From the NCBI GenBank assembly GCA_944390585.1, contig CALXQI010000007.1, positions 40,702 through 104,701 on the forward strand: a stretch of DNA of 64,000 bases. The letters run 5' to 3'. Origin of the DNA: an uncultured Alphaproteobacteria bacterium (GTDB lineage: Bacteria > Pseudomonadota > Alphaproteobacteria > RUG11792). This document shows positions 28,860-37,261 of the stretch, in pieces. The notes beneath the pieces were generated by a model. That model did not search any database. It was given only the letters and a program-made list of their open reading frames with translations, and was not told the DNA's origin. The translations under genes were made by a program, and so were the position numbers. Every line of letters starts with the position of its first letter. The first letter of the stretch is position 1.

Positions 28860-29774
28860 ATGGTTGTTTGTAATAACAATTTAAAAAAGTGGGTGAATCA
28901 CATGACAGTAAACTTGAATTATTCCAAAAATACTGTCGATTCGTATGTATACGATGTAACACAGTTTGAAAAATTCCTAAGAGTGTATTCTCCAGATGTA
29001 GGTATCGCAAACGTATCAAAGCAAGAAGTTAGAGCTTGGATCTTAAGTAGATATAACACTGGGTGTGATCCAAAAAGTGCGGCGCGCGGATTATCATCAA
29101 TCAAAAATTTGCACAGGTTTTTGATTGATGAAGGAATAGTAAAAAAATCAGATATTCTATCTATGCGCAGGCCCAAGATAGCTCGTACACTGCCACGCCC
29201 ATTGACAGTAAAGCAATTAAACGATGTAATAGAAGCAACGCAAGAGGTAAAAAAAACAGATTGGATTATTAACCGTGATAAAGCGCTAATTGTTCTTCTG
29301 TACTCTACAGGATTACGTATAAGTGAAGCTCTGTCTTTAAAAAAGAAAGATCTAAACGGTGACTTCTTAAACGTTATTGGAAAAGGTGGCAAAGCAAGAA
29401 TTGTTCCACTTCTTCCAGCTGTAAAAGCCGTTATTATTGACTATATGAAAGAATGCCCATTTACATCAGAATATATCTTTGTAAACAGATTTGGAGAAAA
29501 ACTGCACGCATGCACAACGCAAGGCTTGATGAGAAAAATTAGAAAACTAATTAACCTACCAGAAAACATCACGCCACACGCCATCAGGCACACATGCGCT
29601 ACACATGTTATGGAGCAAACGGGAGACCTACGCAGCGTCCAAGAGCTGTTAGGACATAAATCTGTCTGCTCCACACAAGTCTACGCAGACGTAACATCCC
29701 GCCTTCTAAATAAAACATATAATAAATGCCACCCACTAGCGTGTAAAAAGCAAAGTTATACAACTAACAGTTGA
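28860..29774 (+). CDS. xerC: Tyrosine recombinase, XerC/XerD type
   Basis: 304 residues. N-terminal SAM-like core-binding domain (NYSKNTVDSYVYDVTQFEKF) and C-terminal catalytic domain with Arg in STGLRISEALSL, Lys in the beta hairpin GKGGKARIVPLL, HAIRHTCATH (His-x-x-Arg), ELLGHKSVCSTQVYADV (His and the nucleophile Tyr). All active-site residues are present. Xer recombinases resolve chromosome dimers at dif. XerC is favoured by length and the VPLLPAV segment, but XerD cannot be excluded. Starts 15 nt after groEL. A dead partial copy is at 24457-24602. Confidence 0.85.
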   Translation: MVVCNNNLKKWVNHMTVNLNYSKNTVDSYVYDVTQFEKFLRVYSPDVGIANVSKQEVRAWILSRYNTGCDPKSAARGLSSIKNLHRFLIDEGIVKKSDILSMRRPKIARTLPRPLTVKQLNDVIEATQEVKKTDWIINRDKALIVLLYSTGLRISEALSLKKKDLNGDFLNVIGKGGKARIVPLLPAVKAVIIDYMKECPFTSEYIFVNRFGEKLHACTTQGLMRKIRKLINLPENITPHAIRHTCATHVMEQTGDLRSVQELLGHKSVCSTQVYADVTSRLLNKTYNKCHPLACKKQSYTTNS

Positions 29775-29816
29775 ATATCACTTGATTTTTCTACGAAATA
29801 TGTACATTAAAATCAT

Positions 29817-29845
29817 TTGCAAGCTTTACCTTTTTATCGTAAAAT
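29817..29845 (+). promoter_or_regulatory. Promoter of the first secreted MBL module
   Basis: TTGCAA (29817-29822), 17-nt spacer, TAAAAT (29840-29845), 28 nt before the ATG at 29874. A GAGGTA ribosome binding site precedes that ATG. Confidence 0.6.
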
Positions 29846-29873
29846 ATCGCTGTAGTTTTAATGAGGTACAGTT

Positions 29874-30305
29874 ATGAATATTTTTGTGTGTTGTGTTGCA
29901 TACGTGTTAGCAGTGCAAAATTGCATCTGTAGTGAAAATGTCGAGAACACACCATCTCCAAATTGTTGTGATGCTGTCCAGGAGCTGTGTGATGCGGTAA
30001 TAAGGGATGGGAAAAAAGATGATCTTGCTAAGCTGTGGTGCATAGCGTATTCTTCCAATGTATCACCGAGCGTGATGTATAAGGCTACAGGTGCGTTGTT
30101 GCGTAGATATACGTGTGATAATGAGATAGGTAAAGCATTATTGTTAACGCAGTTCGATGGAAATAAATTAGTTGATAATTATAACGTTTATATTATAAGT
30201 GATGCATTAAATATATTGCATAATGATCTTTCTGTATTTGACATTAAATGTCGAAAGAGTATCGAACAACAGTTGGCTGTTAATGGATTATACGATGTTG
30301 CATAA
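29874..30305 (+). CDS. Small secreted protein, first gene of MBL module 1
   Basis: 143 residues with a short leader (MNIFVCCVAYVLAVQNCICS) and a Cys-containing mature part (SPNCCDAVQELCDAV). It is paralogous to 33683-34144: GKALLLTQFDGNKLVDNYNV aligns with GYTLLKSQLDADGNLKSGYD, followed in both by a helix with SDALNIL or TDGIRMM and a final QQLAVNGL or DQLNMDGV. No known family recognised. It overlaps the following MBL gene by 11 nt (ATG...TAA), so the two proteins are probably made in fixed ratio and may act together, for example as an immunity, chaperone or partner subunit. That role is inference. Confidence 0.7.
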   Translation: MNIFVCCVAYVLAVQNCICSENVENTPSPNCCDAVQELCDAVIRDGKKDDLAKLWCIAYSSNVSPSVMYKATGALLRRYTCDNEIGKALLLTQFDGNKLVDNYNVYIISDALNILHNDLSVFDIKCRKSIEQQLAVNGLYDVA

Positions 30306-31740
30306 CACAATGCATCGTTTTTTGTTGTGTTGTCTAGTTTGTAGTTTAACAGTTTGTTATTCTACCGTGTACACATTCGATGTTGGAACTGGGCTTTTTA
30401 CAGTGTGTCGTAGTGAACAGAATGCTTTAGTTATTGACTGCGGCTGTGGGATGGAAAAATTGGCGCATTGTAGCAGAAGTACTGCATTTTCTAGATTTGT
30501 TAGGGAAGTTTTTCGTTGTGTGGAAAGTACTTGGGTTATTGTCACACACAACCATTTTGATCATTATTGCTTAATTGATCATATCTTCTTTAACAACACT
30601 GGCAAAAATGATGTACTAGTTAATTGTGGTGTGCTACGTGGAATCCTTGTATGTGCTGATACAATACCAGGTTGGGCGCAAAAGTATCATTACAACAACA
30701 ATTGTATTGTTGTATGTGCTCTAAACATTGTGGCATACCATGACGCGATTTGTAATTTTCTTTCTGGATGGAATAATCAATACACATTCGCCAATGTATA
30801 TCTTGCAAATGACAATTTTCTTGCAAGTAACGATTTTCGACAAGGGCATGTACATGATAAAAATTTCTTAATAAAAGTTAAATTTCGTGTTAACAATAGT
30901 GTACACGCCGTACTGTTTACTGGAGATGCGAGTTGGGAGTTAATGGACTACCTAATTAAAAAATATCAAGATCTATTTGATGATGTTAATTTTGCACTCG
31001 TACCTCACCATGGTAGTTGTCGCGATAAACAACATCTTATACTAGAACACTATGCAAATAATGGTATAGTGTCAATTGTTTCTAGTTATCCGTGTGCAGC
31101 TGGTTACTGGTTACCAAGAGATACTTTCTACAATTATGCTAATACGCTAAATTGGTGTTGTCCAGTGTATAATATTGTACATAGTCACGATTTTTTATAT
31201 GCAGATAACAAAATTGTAAGATCGTGTAAGATATCTATGCCTTTGTTTCTAACATCATCTCATAATGTCGTGTTTAGCGGGTTTTCTTACAACCACATGG
31301 ATAATGCGTATATCCAGTGTAATTTTTATGAACTTTCAAATGCTTTACGGTATATGCCAAATAATATTGTTGAATATTTTGGTTTCGCAAAATCATTAGG
31401 TAATTACCGTGTTAATAACAGCGTTGATGATTTACGTACTATATTAAGCAATTATGCAAATAACCGATACGTGCCTCTAATTGATAAATGTAATGCAAGT
31501 TGCGGAATTCAAATTATGAACATTTTAGGCATTTTAAAGAGGTATTCTTTGGTAACTGGGTATTCATTGAATAACGCATCTAATTCTATACACGTATTAT
31601 GTTGTCAGCAAAGAGACTTACCACTACAACAGAGCATGCTAGACATAATTGAAAAGCGTTGTATTCTTACACCGTTGGATGAGAGTGACACCGTAGAGAA
31701 TGATGCTGAAATATGTAATGAATGCTGCATGTTGCTTTAA
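30295..31740 (+). CDS. Secreted metallo-beta-lactamase-fold protein, module 1, ending in CMLL
   Basis: 481 residues from ATG 30295, which overlaps the previous stop by 11 nt. Signal peptide MHRFLLCCLVCSLTVCYS, then the ComEC-type MBL domain: FDVGTGLFTV (DVGxG), VIDCG, THNHFDHY (His85, His87, Asp89, His90), FTGDASWELM and LVPHHGSC. These are the metal ligands of the family, so hydrolase activity is likely. The closest domain architecture is the extracellular MBL domain of ComEC/Rec2, but no membrane channel is attached. The C-terminal 150 residues are not recognised and end NECCMLL. The last four residues fit a Cys-aliphatic-aliphatic-Leu pattern shared with module 2. Confidence 0.78.
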   Translation: MLHNTMHRFLLCCLVCSLTVCYSTVYTFDVGTGLFTVCRSEQNALVIDCGCGMEKLAHCSRSTAFSRFVREVFRCVESTWVIVTHNHFDHYCLIDHIFFNNTGKNDVLVNCGVLRGILVCADTIPGWAQKYHYNNNCIVVCALNIVAYHDAICNFLSGWNNQYTFANVYLANDNFLASNDFRQGHVHDKNFLIKVKFRVNNSVHAVLFTGDASWELMDYLIKKYQDLFDDVNFALVPHHGSCRDKQHLILEHYANNGIVSIVSSYPCAAGYWLPRDTFYNYANTLNWCCPVYNIVHSHDFLYADNKIVRSCKISMPLFLTSSHNVVFSGFSYNHMDNAYIQCNFYELSNALRYMPNNIVEYFGFAKSLGNYRVNNSVDDLRTILSNYANNRYVPLIDKCNASCGIQIMNILGILKRYSLVTGYSLNNASNSIHVLCCQQRDLPLQQSMLDIIEKRCILTPLDESDTVENDAEICNECCMLL

Positions 31741-31849
31741 AATTGTCTTGCAATACCACATTATACTACCAGATTCTGTTAAGTGATAGATTCCATCCAA
31801 ATTACTAAATATGCCATTTGCAAACCAGTTAGAAAAGCTACACCAATAC

Positions 31850-32836
31850 TTAGTAATTAATTCCGATTGCTTCTTTTACATCATAAAGCGTGTCTTTCGC
31901 AACATCACGTGCTACTTTTGACAGATCCATCAACATTTGCAGGAGCTCAGACTCTACAAGCGAACGACGCTTTTCTCTAATCGGTTTTAGCATATCCTTT
32001 AGGCAATCAAACAACATAGATTTCAAAACTGAATCACCAAGTCCTCCTTTAATGTATTGCTGCTTTAAATCCTCTACTTCCTGCTTATCACTATAAAACG
32101 CGTCCAGATACTCAAAAACCACATTTCCTTCTACGTGCCCTGGATCACTGACTTTAATGTGCTGTGGATCAGTATACATTGCATCCACTTTTTCTTTAAT
32201 GACACTCTCATCATCATCAAGGAAAATGGCATTATTCAGTGATTTGCTTGCCTTTGCATTTCCATCAATCCCAACAAGGCGCCTGACGTTGCTTAACATG
32301 GCCTCACACTCAACTAAAACATCCTTCTTGTACGTATGATTAAAGCGTCTAACGATTTCATTTGTCTGCTCTATCATTGGCAATTGGTCTTCACCAACAG
32401 GAATTACTTCAGCCTTAAAAGCTGTAATATCTGCCGTTTGGCTAACAGGATAGCAAAAAAAGCCGGCTGGAACGGATTCTTCCATGCCCTTTTGTTGCAT
32501 TTCATTCTTTACAGTCGGGTTTCTTCCCAACCTGGCAATCGTCACCATATTCATGTAATACATCGTTAATTCTGCCAACTCAGGCACTAAAGATTGAATA
32601 AAGATCGTGCACTTTTTTGGATCAATTCCAACAGCCAAATAATCTTTTACTACTTCAAGTATACTTATTTTTATTTTCTCAGGATTTTCATAATTATCAG
32701 AAAGTGCCTGCGTATCAGCAATCATAATATAGCTTTTATACTCATCCTGCAGTTTTACTCTATTTTTAAGTGATCCAGCGTAATGCCCAAGATGAAGCTT
32801 ACCTGTTGGTCTATCACCAGTTAATACTATAGCCAT
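31850..32836 (-). CDS. trpS: Tryptophanyl-tRNA synthetase
   Basis: Charges tRNA-Trp. 328 residues, class I synthetase. GDRPTGKLHLGHYAGSLKN contains the HIGH-type motif (HLGH), VGEDQLPMIEQTNEI binds ATP and Trp, and KASKSLNNAI is the KMSKS equivalent. Full length. It lies between the two secreted MBL modules and is convergent with the first. Confidence 0.97.
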   Translation of the reverse strand: MAIVLTGDRPTGKLHLGHYAGSLKNRVKLQDEYKSYIMIADTQALSDNYENPEKIKISILEVVKDYLAVGIDPKKCTIFIQSLVPELAELTMYYMNMVTIARLGRNPTVKNEMQQKGMEESVPAGFFCYPVSQTADITAFKAEVIPVGEDQLPMIEQTNEIVRRFNHTYKKDVLVECEAMLSNVRRLVGIDGNAKASKSLNNAIFLDDDESVIKEKVDAMYTDPQHIKVSDPGHVEGNVVFEYLDAFYSDKQEVEDLKQQYIKGGLGDSVLKSMLFDCLKDMLKPIREKRRSLVESELLQMLMDLSKVARDVAKDTLYDVKEAIGINY

Positions 32837-32971
32837 AATGCACCTTATAATGCTCCCTTTCTGTCATTGTAACAAAAAGATCGTTTATTGCAATATTTTA
32901 ATTTGACAATTGCAGAAATACGTTATTTAAGATAAAATTTAGCCATAAGATTTTGATCGTTAAATTAAAAA

Positions 32972-33478
32972 ATGGATGATTTAGAAGAAAAATCTTTAGA
33001 AAATGAGGAGCAAGCCAATTGTAGTGAAGAGCTAGAAAAATTAAAGGCTGAGCTAGAAGAAGTTACGGACCGCTCTCTGCGTGCCTTGGCAGAAGTAGAA
33101 AATACAAGGAGGCGTGCTCAAAAAGAAAAAGAGGACGCAATAAGGTATTGTGTTAGCAATTTTGCAAAAGATGTATTGCGAATTTATGATAACTTAAAAT
33201 TGGCTGTAAATTGTGAGGCTGATGCAGGCGCTATACTAGAAGGCGTCAAAATGACTATGTCCGAGCTATTAAATGTCCTAAAAAGCCATGGTATTACTAT
33301 AGTTGAAGCTGCTGACAAACAGTTTAATCCAAATTATCACCAAGCAATGGCAGAAGTAGAAAGCGATAAAGAAACGGGTGTTATTGTTGATGTTATTCAG
33401 GATGGCTTTATGATACACGATAGAATACTACGCCCAGCATTAGTAAACGTATCTAAAAATACAGAAAAAGAAGTGTAA
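32972..33478 (+). CDS. grpE: Nucleotide exchange factor GrpE
   Basis: 168 residues. An acidic N-terminal coiled coil (EELEKLKAELEEVTDRSLRA), then ENTRRRAQKEKEDAIRY, VYDNLK-like IYDNLKLAVN, and the C-terminal beta domain FNPNYHQAMAEVES and RILRPALVNVSK. Releases ADP from DnaK. Upstream, TTGCAG with TAAAAT (17-nt spacer) is a possible promoter. No dnaK nearby. Confidence 0.96.
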   Translation: MDDLEEKSLENEEQANCSEELEKLKAELEEVTDRSLRALAEVENTRRRAQKEKEDAIRYCVSNFAKDVLRIYDNLKLAVNCEADAGAILEGVKMTMSELLNVLKSHGITIVEAADKQFNPNYHQAMAEVESDKETGVIVDVIQDGFMIHDRILRPALVNVSKNTEKEV

Positions 33479-33623
33479 TTTGAACTGTAATAAAGTATAT
33501 AACGAATGTCGTATGCAAATTTGTTGGTAGTTTGTACAATTTTGTACAAAGTCAGAACTAGTATAGGTGGCGCAGAACAAAATCATGCAACCAGTAATTG
33601 AATGTTGTTTTATTTTTCTACTA

Positions 33624-33652
33624 TTGACATCGTGCTAACTAGCTTGTACAAT
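33624..33652 (+). promoter_or_regulatory. Strong promoter of the second secreted MBL module
   Basis: TTGACA (33624-33629), 17-nt spacer, TACAAT (33647-33652), about 30 nt before the ATG at 33683. The leader between is very short and has no clear ribosome binding site. Confidence 0.75.
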
Positions 33653-33682
33653 GTATAATGTGTTTTTGTTTGATTGCTAGAC

Positions 33683-34144
33683 ATGAACAGGACGGTTCTT
33701 ATGCTTGGTATGTGCTTTCACATTCAATTTGCACATGCAACGTGTCAATACGACGGTTGCATTAGTAGTTTGTCTGATGCTAGAGCGATGTGTTATTCAG
33801 GCAAGGTTGATGACGCTGTAAAGTTTTGCAGCAGTATAAAAAATTGGACACCGGAGTTATTTGCAATTGCGTGGACAGTGCAAAAATTTGCTACACAACC
33901 ATCTGCAAAATCTAAAATTATTGGTGGCATGTGTTCTGCATGTAATGGTGACGACAGCTTGTTTGGTTATACACTTCTGAAATCCCAACTTGATGCTGAT
34001 GGTAACTTAAAAAGTGGATACGACATTGATATGGTGACAGATGGAATAAGAATGATGACAGATGAGGCACGAAGCAAAATCTCTCCAGTTGTACAAGATC
34101 AGTTGAATATGGATGGAGTTAGTGTGTTATTTCATGATCAATAG
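33683..34144 (+). CDS. Small secreted protein, first gene of MBL module 2
   Basis: 153 residues from ATG 33683 (the in-frame TTG at 33674 is less likely). Leader MNRTVLMLGMCFHIQFAHA, then CQYDGCISSLSDARAMCYSG. Paralogue of the 29874-30305 protein, with matching segments late in both. It is longer and keeps different Cys positions. Overlaps the MBL gene by 11 nt in the same style (ATGATCAATAG). Unrecognised family; always next to the MBL gene. Confidence 0.7.
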   Translation: MNRTVLMLGMCFHIQFAHATCQYDGCISSLSDARAMCYSGKVDDAVKFCSSIKNWTPELFAIAWTVQKFATQPSAKSKIIGGMCSACNGDDSLFGYTLLKSQLDADGNLKSGYDIDMVTDGIRMMTDEARSKISPVVQDQLNMDGVSVLFHDQ

Positions 34145-35570
34145 AATATCTAAGATTGCATTTTGTATGGGCTATCTTGCATTGTTTTGCATGAAGGCGT
34201 CTGTTATGGATATGTATTCATTTGATGTTGGTGCTGGAGGGTTTACCGTATTTGTGAAGAACAATCGTGCTCTCGTTGTCGATTGTGGTTCTCATGAGAG
34301 CAGCTCTTATAATGAAAATCGCGATTTTAAAGCGTTTATTGGATCTGTGTTGCGCAATGTCGATCATATCAAAATTGTTATTACACACAAACATGTTGAT
34401 CATTACAGCATGCTTAAGAGCATGTTCTTGGATTCCAGCAGAGGAATTGTATGTTCGCGTGATGCAGTTAAAGGTGTTTTGTTCTGTGTGAATAGTAAAA
34501 TTCAGAATGGTGAAGTTCAGAATGGTGCATTACCAGTAAACTTGGGTGATTGTAGTGGTATATTATGCGTATCAAATATTCACAATGTGCTTGTAGAAAT
34601 AAATGGAGAATTGTACAATAGCGGGTTTGTTGTGCAAAATTTTCTGTCTGATGCACTTTTTGAGAGCTCAGATGCTGGACGCGTGATTGCGTACATGGAA
34701 GACAATAATTTTGCACCAAGATGCGTGACTAAAGATAGCTGTGAGTGTGCTATACACGATATTAATCTTGTTATTAAGGTTGTGTGTTGCACTTCACACA
34801 ATTGTTATCAGGCAGTCCTATTGCCTGGTGATGCTAGTGCTCTTTTGTTAAATGATTTAATTACTCTATATGACGATTTTTTCGATCATGTGCGCTTTGG
34901 TTTTTTGCCTCACCATGGAAGCACAGCTGAGGGACAGGAATGTTTGATACCACACTATAAAAGGCTTGGTATTGTTGCTATCATCCCAAGTTTCCCACAA
35001 TCAAACTGGAACTTACCTAGTAATATTTCACACTTTCTTAGTGATAATAGGTGGAATCTTGATCAATGTTGGTATCATGTATTTCAGCATACCGTTTATC
35101 ACTATTCGCACATAGCACAGATTCAGCCTACTTTAACACAGGTTCCGATTTTTACTACATCTGGAGCAAACAACAGCAGGTCGTTGAACTGCATTCAATG
35201 TAGTTTTTATAATATTTCTAATCTATTGTGTTACATTCCATCTAATGTAATTGGATATGTTAGTGTGTTGCGTGATTATGAGCACATGTACGAAACATTT
35301 TCAAATACTTGTGAATACAGCAACGAACAGATTATATTTTTAAATAACTTGGTGTCTGATTTTCTTACAATAATGCAAAAGTGGAATGGTACTCAAGATG
35401 GTATCGGTGAGGTTTTTTATCGTGTATTTCTTCAACAATTGCAACAAGAAAATAATGCAGTGTATGTTGAACAAAGATGTGTATTATCACCAATTGAAGA
35501 TGAAGATATTGCAGAAGCAGAAGATGTTAGGGATATAGCACTGCATAATGAATGTTGCTTGTTGCTTTAG
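34134..35570 (+). CDS. Secreted metallo-beta-lactamase-fold protein, module 2, ending in CLLL
   Basis: 478 residues from ATG 34134. Hydrophobic leader ISKIAFCMGYLALFCMKAS, then YSFDVGAGGFTVFV, VVDCG, THKHVDHY (His85, His87, Asp89, His90), LPGDASALLL and FLPHHGST. The metal ligands sit at the same residue numbers as in module 1, so the two are full-length paralogues. An internal stretch differs (insert around KIQNGEVQNGALP). The C-terminus is again acidic followed by HNECCLLL. Ends with TAG. Likely a secreted hydrolase; the substrate is unknown. Confidence 0.78.
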   Translation: MINRISKIAFCMGYLALFCMKASVMDMYSFDVGAGGFTVFVKNNRALVVDCGSHESSSYNENRDFKAFIGSVLRNVDHIKIVITHKHVDHYSMLKSMFLDSSRGIVCSRDAVKGVLFCVNSKIQNGEVQNGALPVNLGDCSGILCVSNIHNVLVEINGELYNSGFVVQNFLSDALFESSDAGRVIAYMEDNNFAPRCVTKDSCECAIHDINLVIKVVCCTSHNCYQAVLLPGDASALLLNDLITLYDDFFDHVRFGFLPHHGSTAEGQECLIPHYKRLGIVAIIPSFPQSNWNLPSNISHFLSDNRWNLDQCWYHVFQHTVYHYSHIAQIQPTLTQVPIFTTSGANNSRSLNCIQCSFYNISNLLCYIPSNVIGYVSVLRDYEHMYETFSNTCEYSNEQIIFLNNLVSDFLTIMQKWNGTQDGIGEVFYRVFLQQLQQENNAVYVEQRCVLSPIEDEDIAEAEDVRDIALHNECCLLL

Positions 35571-35636
35571 TGATGTGTTTGCAAAAAATTAATTAATATA
35601 TACGAAAATATTAGTATTAATAAAATAAGCTTTTGT

Positions 35637-37043
35637 ATGTCTTTTCTTTCATTTTTGTTGCAAAGTGGTGTGATAGATAATAACATGTATTCCATGCTAG
35701 GAGAAAAGTATTTTTATGAAAATATAGAAGAAATATTATTGAACACAACTGCTTTAACGGAACATGATATCGTAAAACTAAAAGCTAAATATTACAACAT
35801 GCAATACATCAGAGATGAAGAACTACAAGTGCAAGATATTTACATAGATTCATATATTTATGCAACATTAATAAAATGTACAGCAATTCCGTATAACAAC
35901 AGTAAAAATGACATTTGCATAGCTATTAGTGAACCTGGCAATGTTTTATCATTAGATGTTTTGAAAAATTTATTTCAAAATAAAACATTACATTTTACCG
36001 TTGCAAGACAAGAAACAATAAAATTACTGCTCAATAATTATGCAAAAGATAATAAAACATGTATTGACTCTATACTACAAGATGCTGTATTAAAAAATGC
36101 TTCAGATATTCACATTACTCCTTATGAAAAAATAGCAATCATCAAATATAGGATTGATGGAGAACTTATAACAAACAAAATTATTCAAATTAATGATTAC
36201 TCAGAATTTTGCATAGCAATAAAGGTTGCCGCTTCTCTTGATATCTCAGATACTAGGCATGCGCAATCAGGCCATTATCAAGACAAAAAAATTGACTATA
36301 GGGTATCAATACATCCAACAATTTATGGAGAGAAGATCAATATTAGGATTTTAAATAAGAATACAAATTTTATATCATTAGAAAAAATAGGATTTTCTGC
36401 GGAACAAATACAGTATTTAAAAAGAATTGTACAAGAAAAACATGGAATGATAATCTTTTGCGGGCCAACTGGCTCTGGTAAAACAACTTCCGTATATTCG
36501 TTGCTTAATACAATAAATAAACAAACACGTAATATTATGACATTAGAGGATCCAGTAGAATATAAAATGCACGGTATTTGCCAAACAGAAATAAAATCAG
36601 AAATATTTGATTTTGCAACAGGCATAAAGTCACTCTTACGGCAAGATCCAGATGTCATATTTGTTGGAGAAATTAGAGATGCAGAAACCGCAAGCATGGC
36701 AGTTAGAGCATCTATGACAGGGCATCTAGTTTTTACAACAATACATGCCAATGATACATTTGGGGCAATACAAAGATTTATTGATTTTGGTATTCCAAAG
36801 TACATTATTACAGATAATATTATATCTATTATTTCACAAAGATTAGTAAAAGCAAAACCATCAGGGAGAACCATTATTTCTGAAATTTTACAAATGACTG
36901 ATAGTATAAGAAATGCAATCTTAAATAACACAACAAAGTCACAATTAATAGAATATGCAAAGCAAGAAATAAACTTTGCCACAATAAAAGATGATTATAT
37001 TAATAAACTTAAATTAGGAATTATTTATGATGACAATATATAG
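35637..37043 (+). CDS. GspE/PilB-type secretion ATPase lacking the zinc module
   Basis: 468 residues of the type II secretion / type IV pilus assembly ATPase family. An N-terminal domain (DIVKLKAKYYNM...) is followed by Walker A CGPTGSGKTTSVYSLL, the Asp box TLEDPVEYKMHGICQTEI, Walker B DPDVIFVGEIRDAETASMA and the His box GHLVFTTIHANDTFGAI. In most relatives QRLV is followed by a zinc-binding four-cysteine insert; here QRLVKAKPSGRTIISEIL runs straight on, so the insert is lost. No other pilus or secretion genes adjoin. It could drive a minimal T2SS or pilus encoded elsewhere. Confidence 0.85.
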   Translation: MSFLSFLLQSGVIDNNMYSMLGEKYFYENIEEILLNTTALTEHDIVKLKAKYYNMQYIRDEELQVQDIYIDSYIYATLIKCTAIPYNNSKNDICIAISEPGNVLSLDVLKNLFQNKTLHFTVARQETIKLLLNNYAKDNKTCIDSILQDAVLKNASDIHITPYEKIAIIKYRIDGELITNKIIQINDYSEFCIAIKVAASLDISDTRHAQSGHYQDKKIDYRVSIHPTIYGEKINIRILNKNTNFISLEKIGFSAEQIQYLKRIVQEKHGMIIFCGPTGSGKTTSVYSLLNTINKQTRNIMTLEDPVEYKMHGICQTEIKSEIFDFATGIKSLLRQDPDVIFVGEIRDAETASMAVRASMTGHLVFTTIHANDTFGAIQRFIDFGIPKYIITDNIISIISQRLVKAKPSGRTIISEILQMTDSIRNAILNNTTKSQLIEYAKQEINFATIKDDYINKLKLGIIYDDNI

Positions 37044-37205
37044 TTTTTAAACGATACCATGTTAGATTATGTAGTTTTTGGCAAAATGCATCCATCAAGC
37101 TATATAATTATCAAAGATATTTATATTTACTATTTATTATAGTATATTCATAGTTGTAAAAACTGGCAATTAAATACAAATATTTTCTTAATTTTAATTA
37201 CTATT

Positions 37206-37233
37206 TTGACAAATTTGCTCATACTGGTATGAT
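37206..37233 (+). promoter_or_regulatory. Promoter of the ExbB-like gene
   Basis: TTGACA (37206-37211), 16-nt spacer, TATGAT (37228-37233), 28 nt before the ATG at 37262. Confidence 0.75.
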
Positions 37234-37261
37234 GTATTAGATATATGTTGAGAATTGTAGA

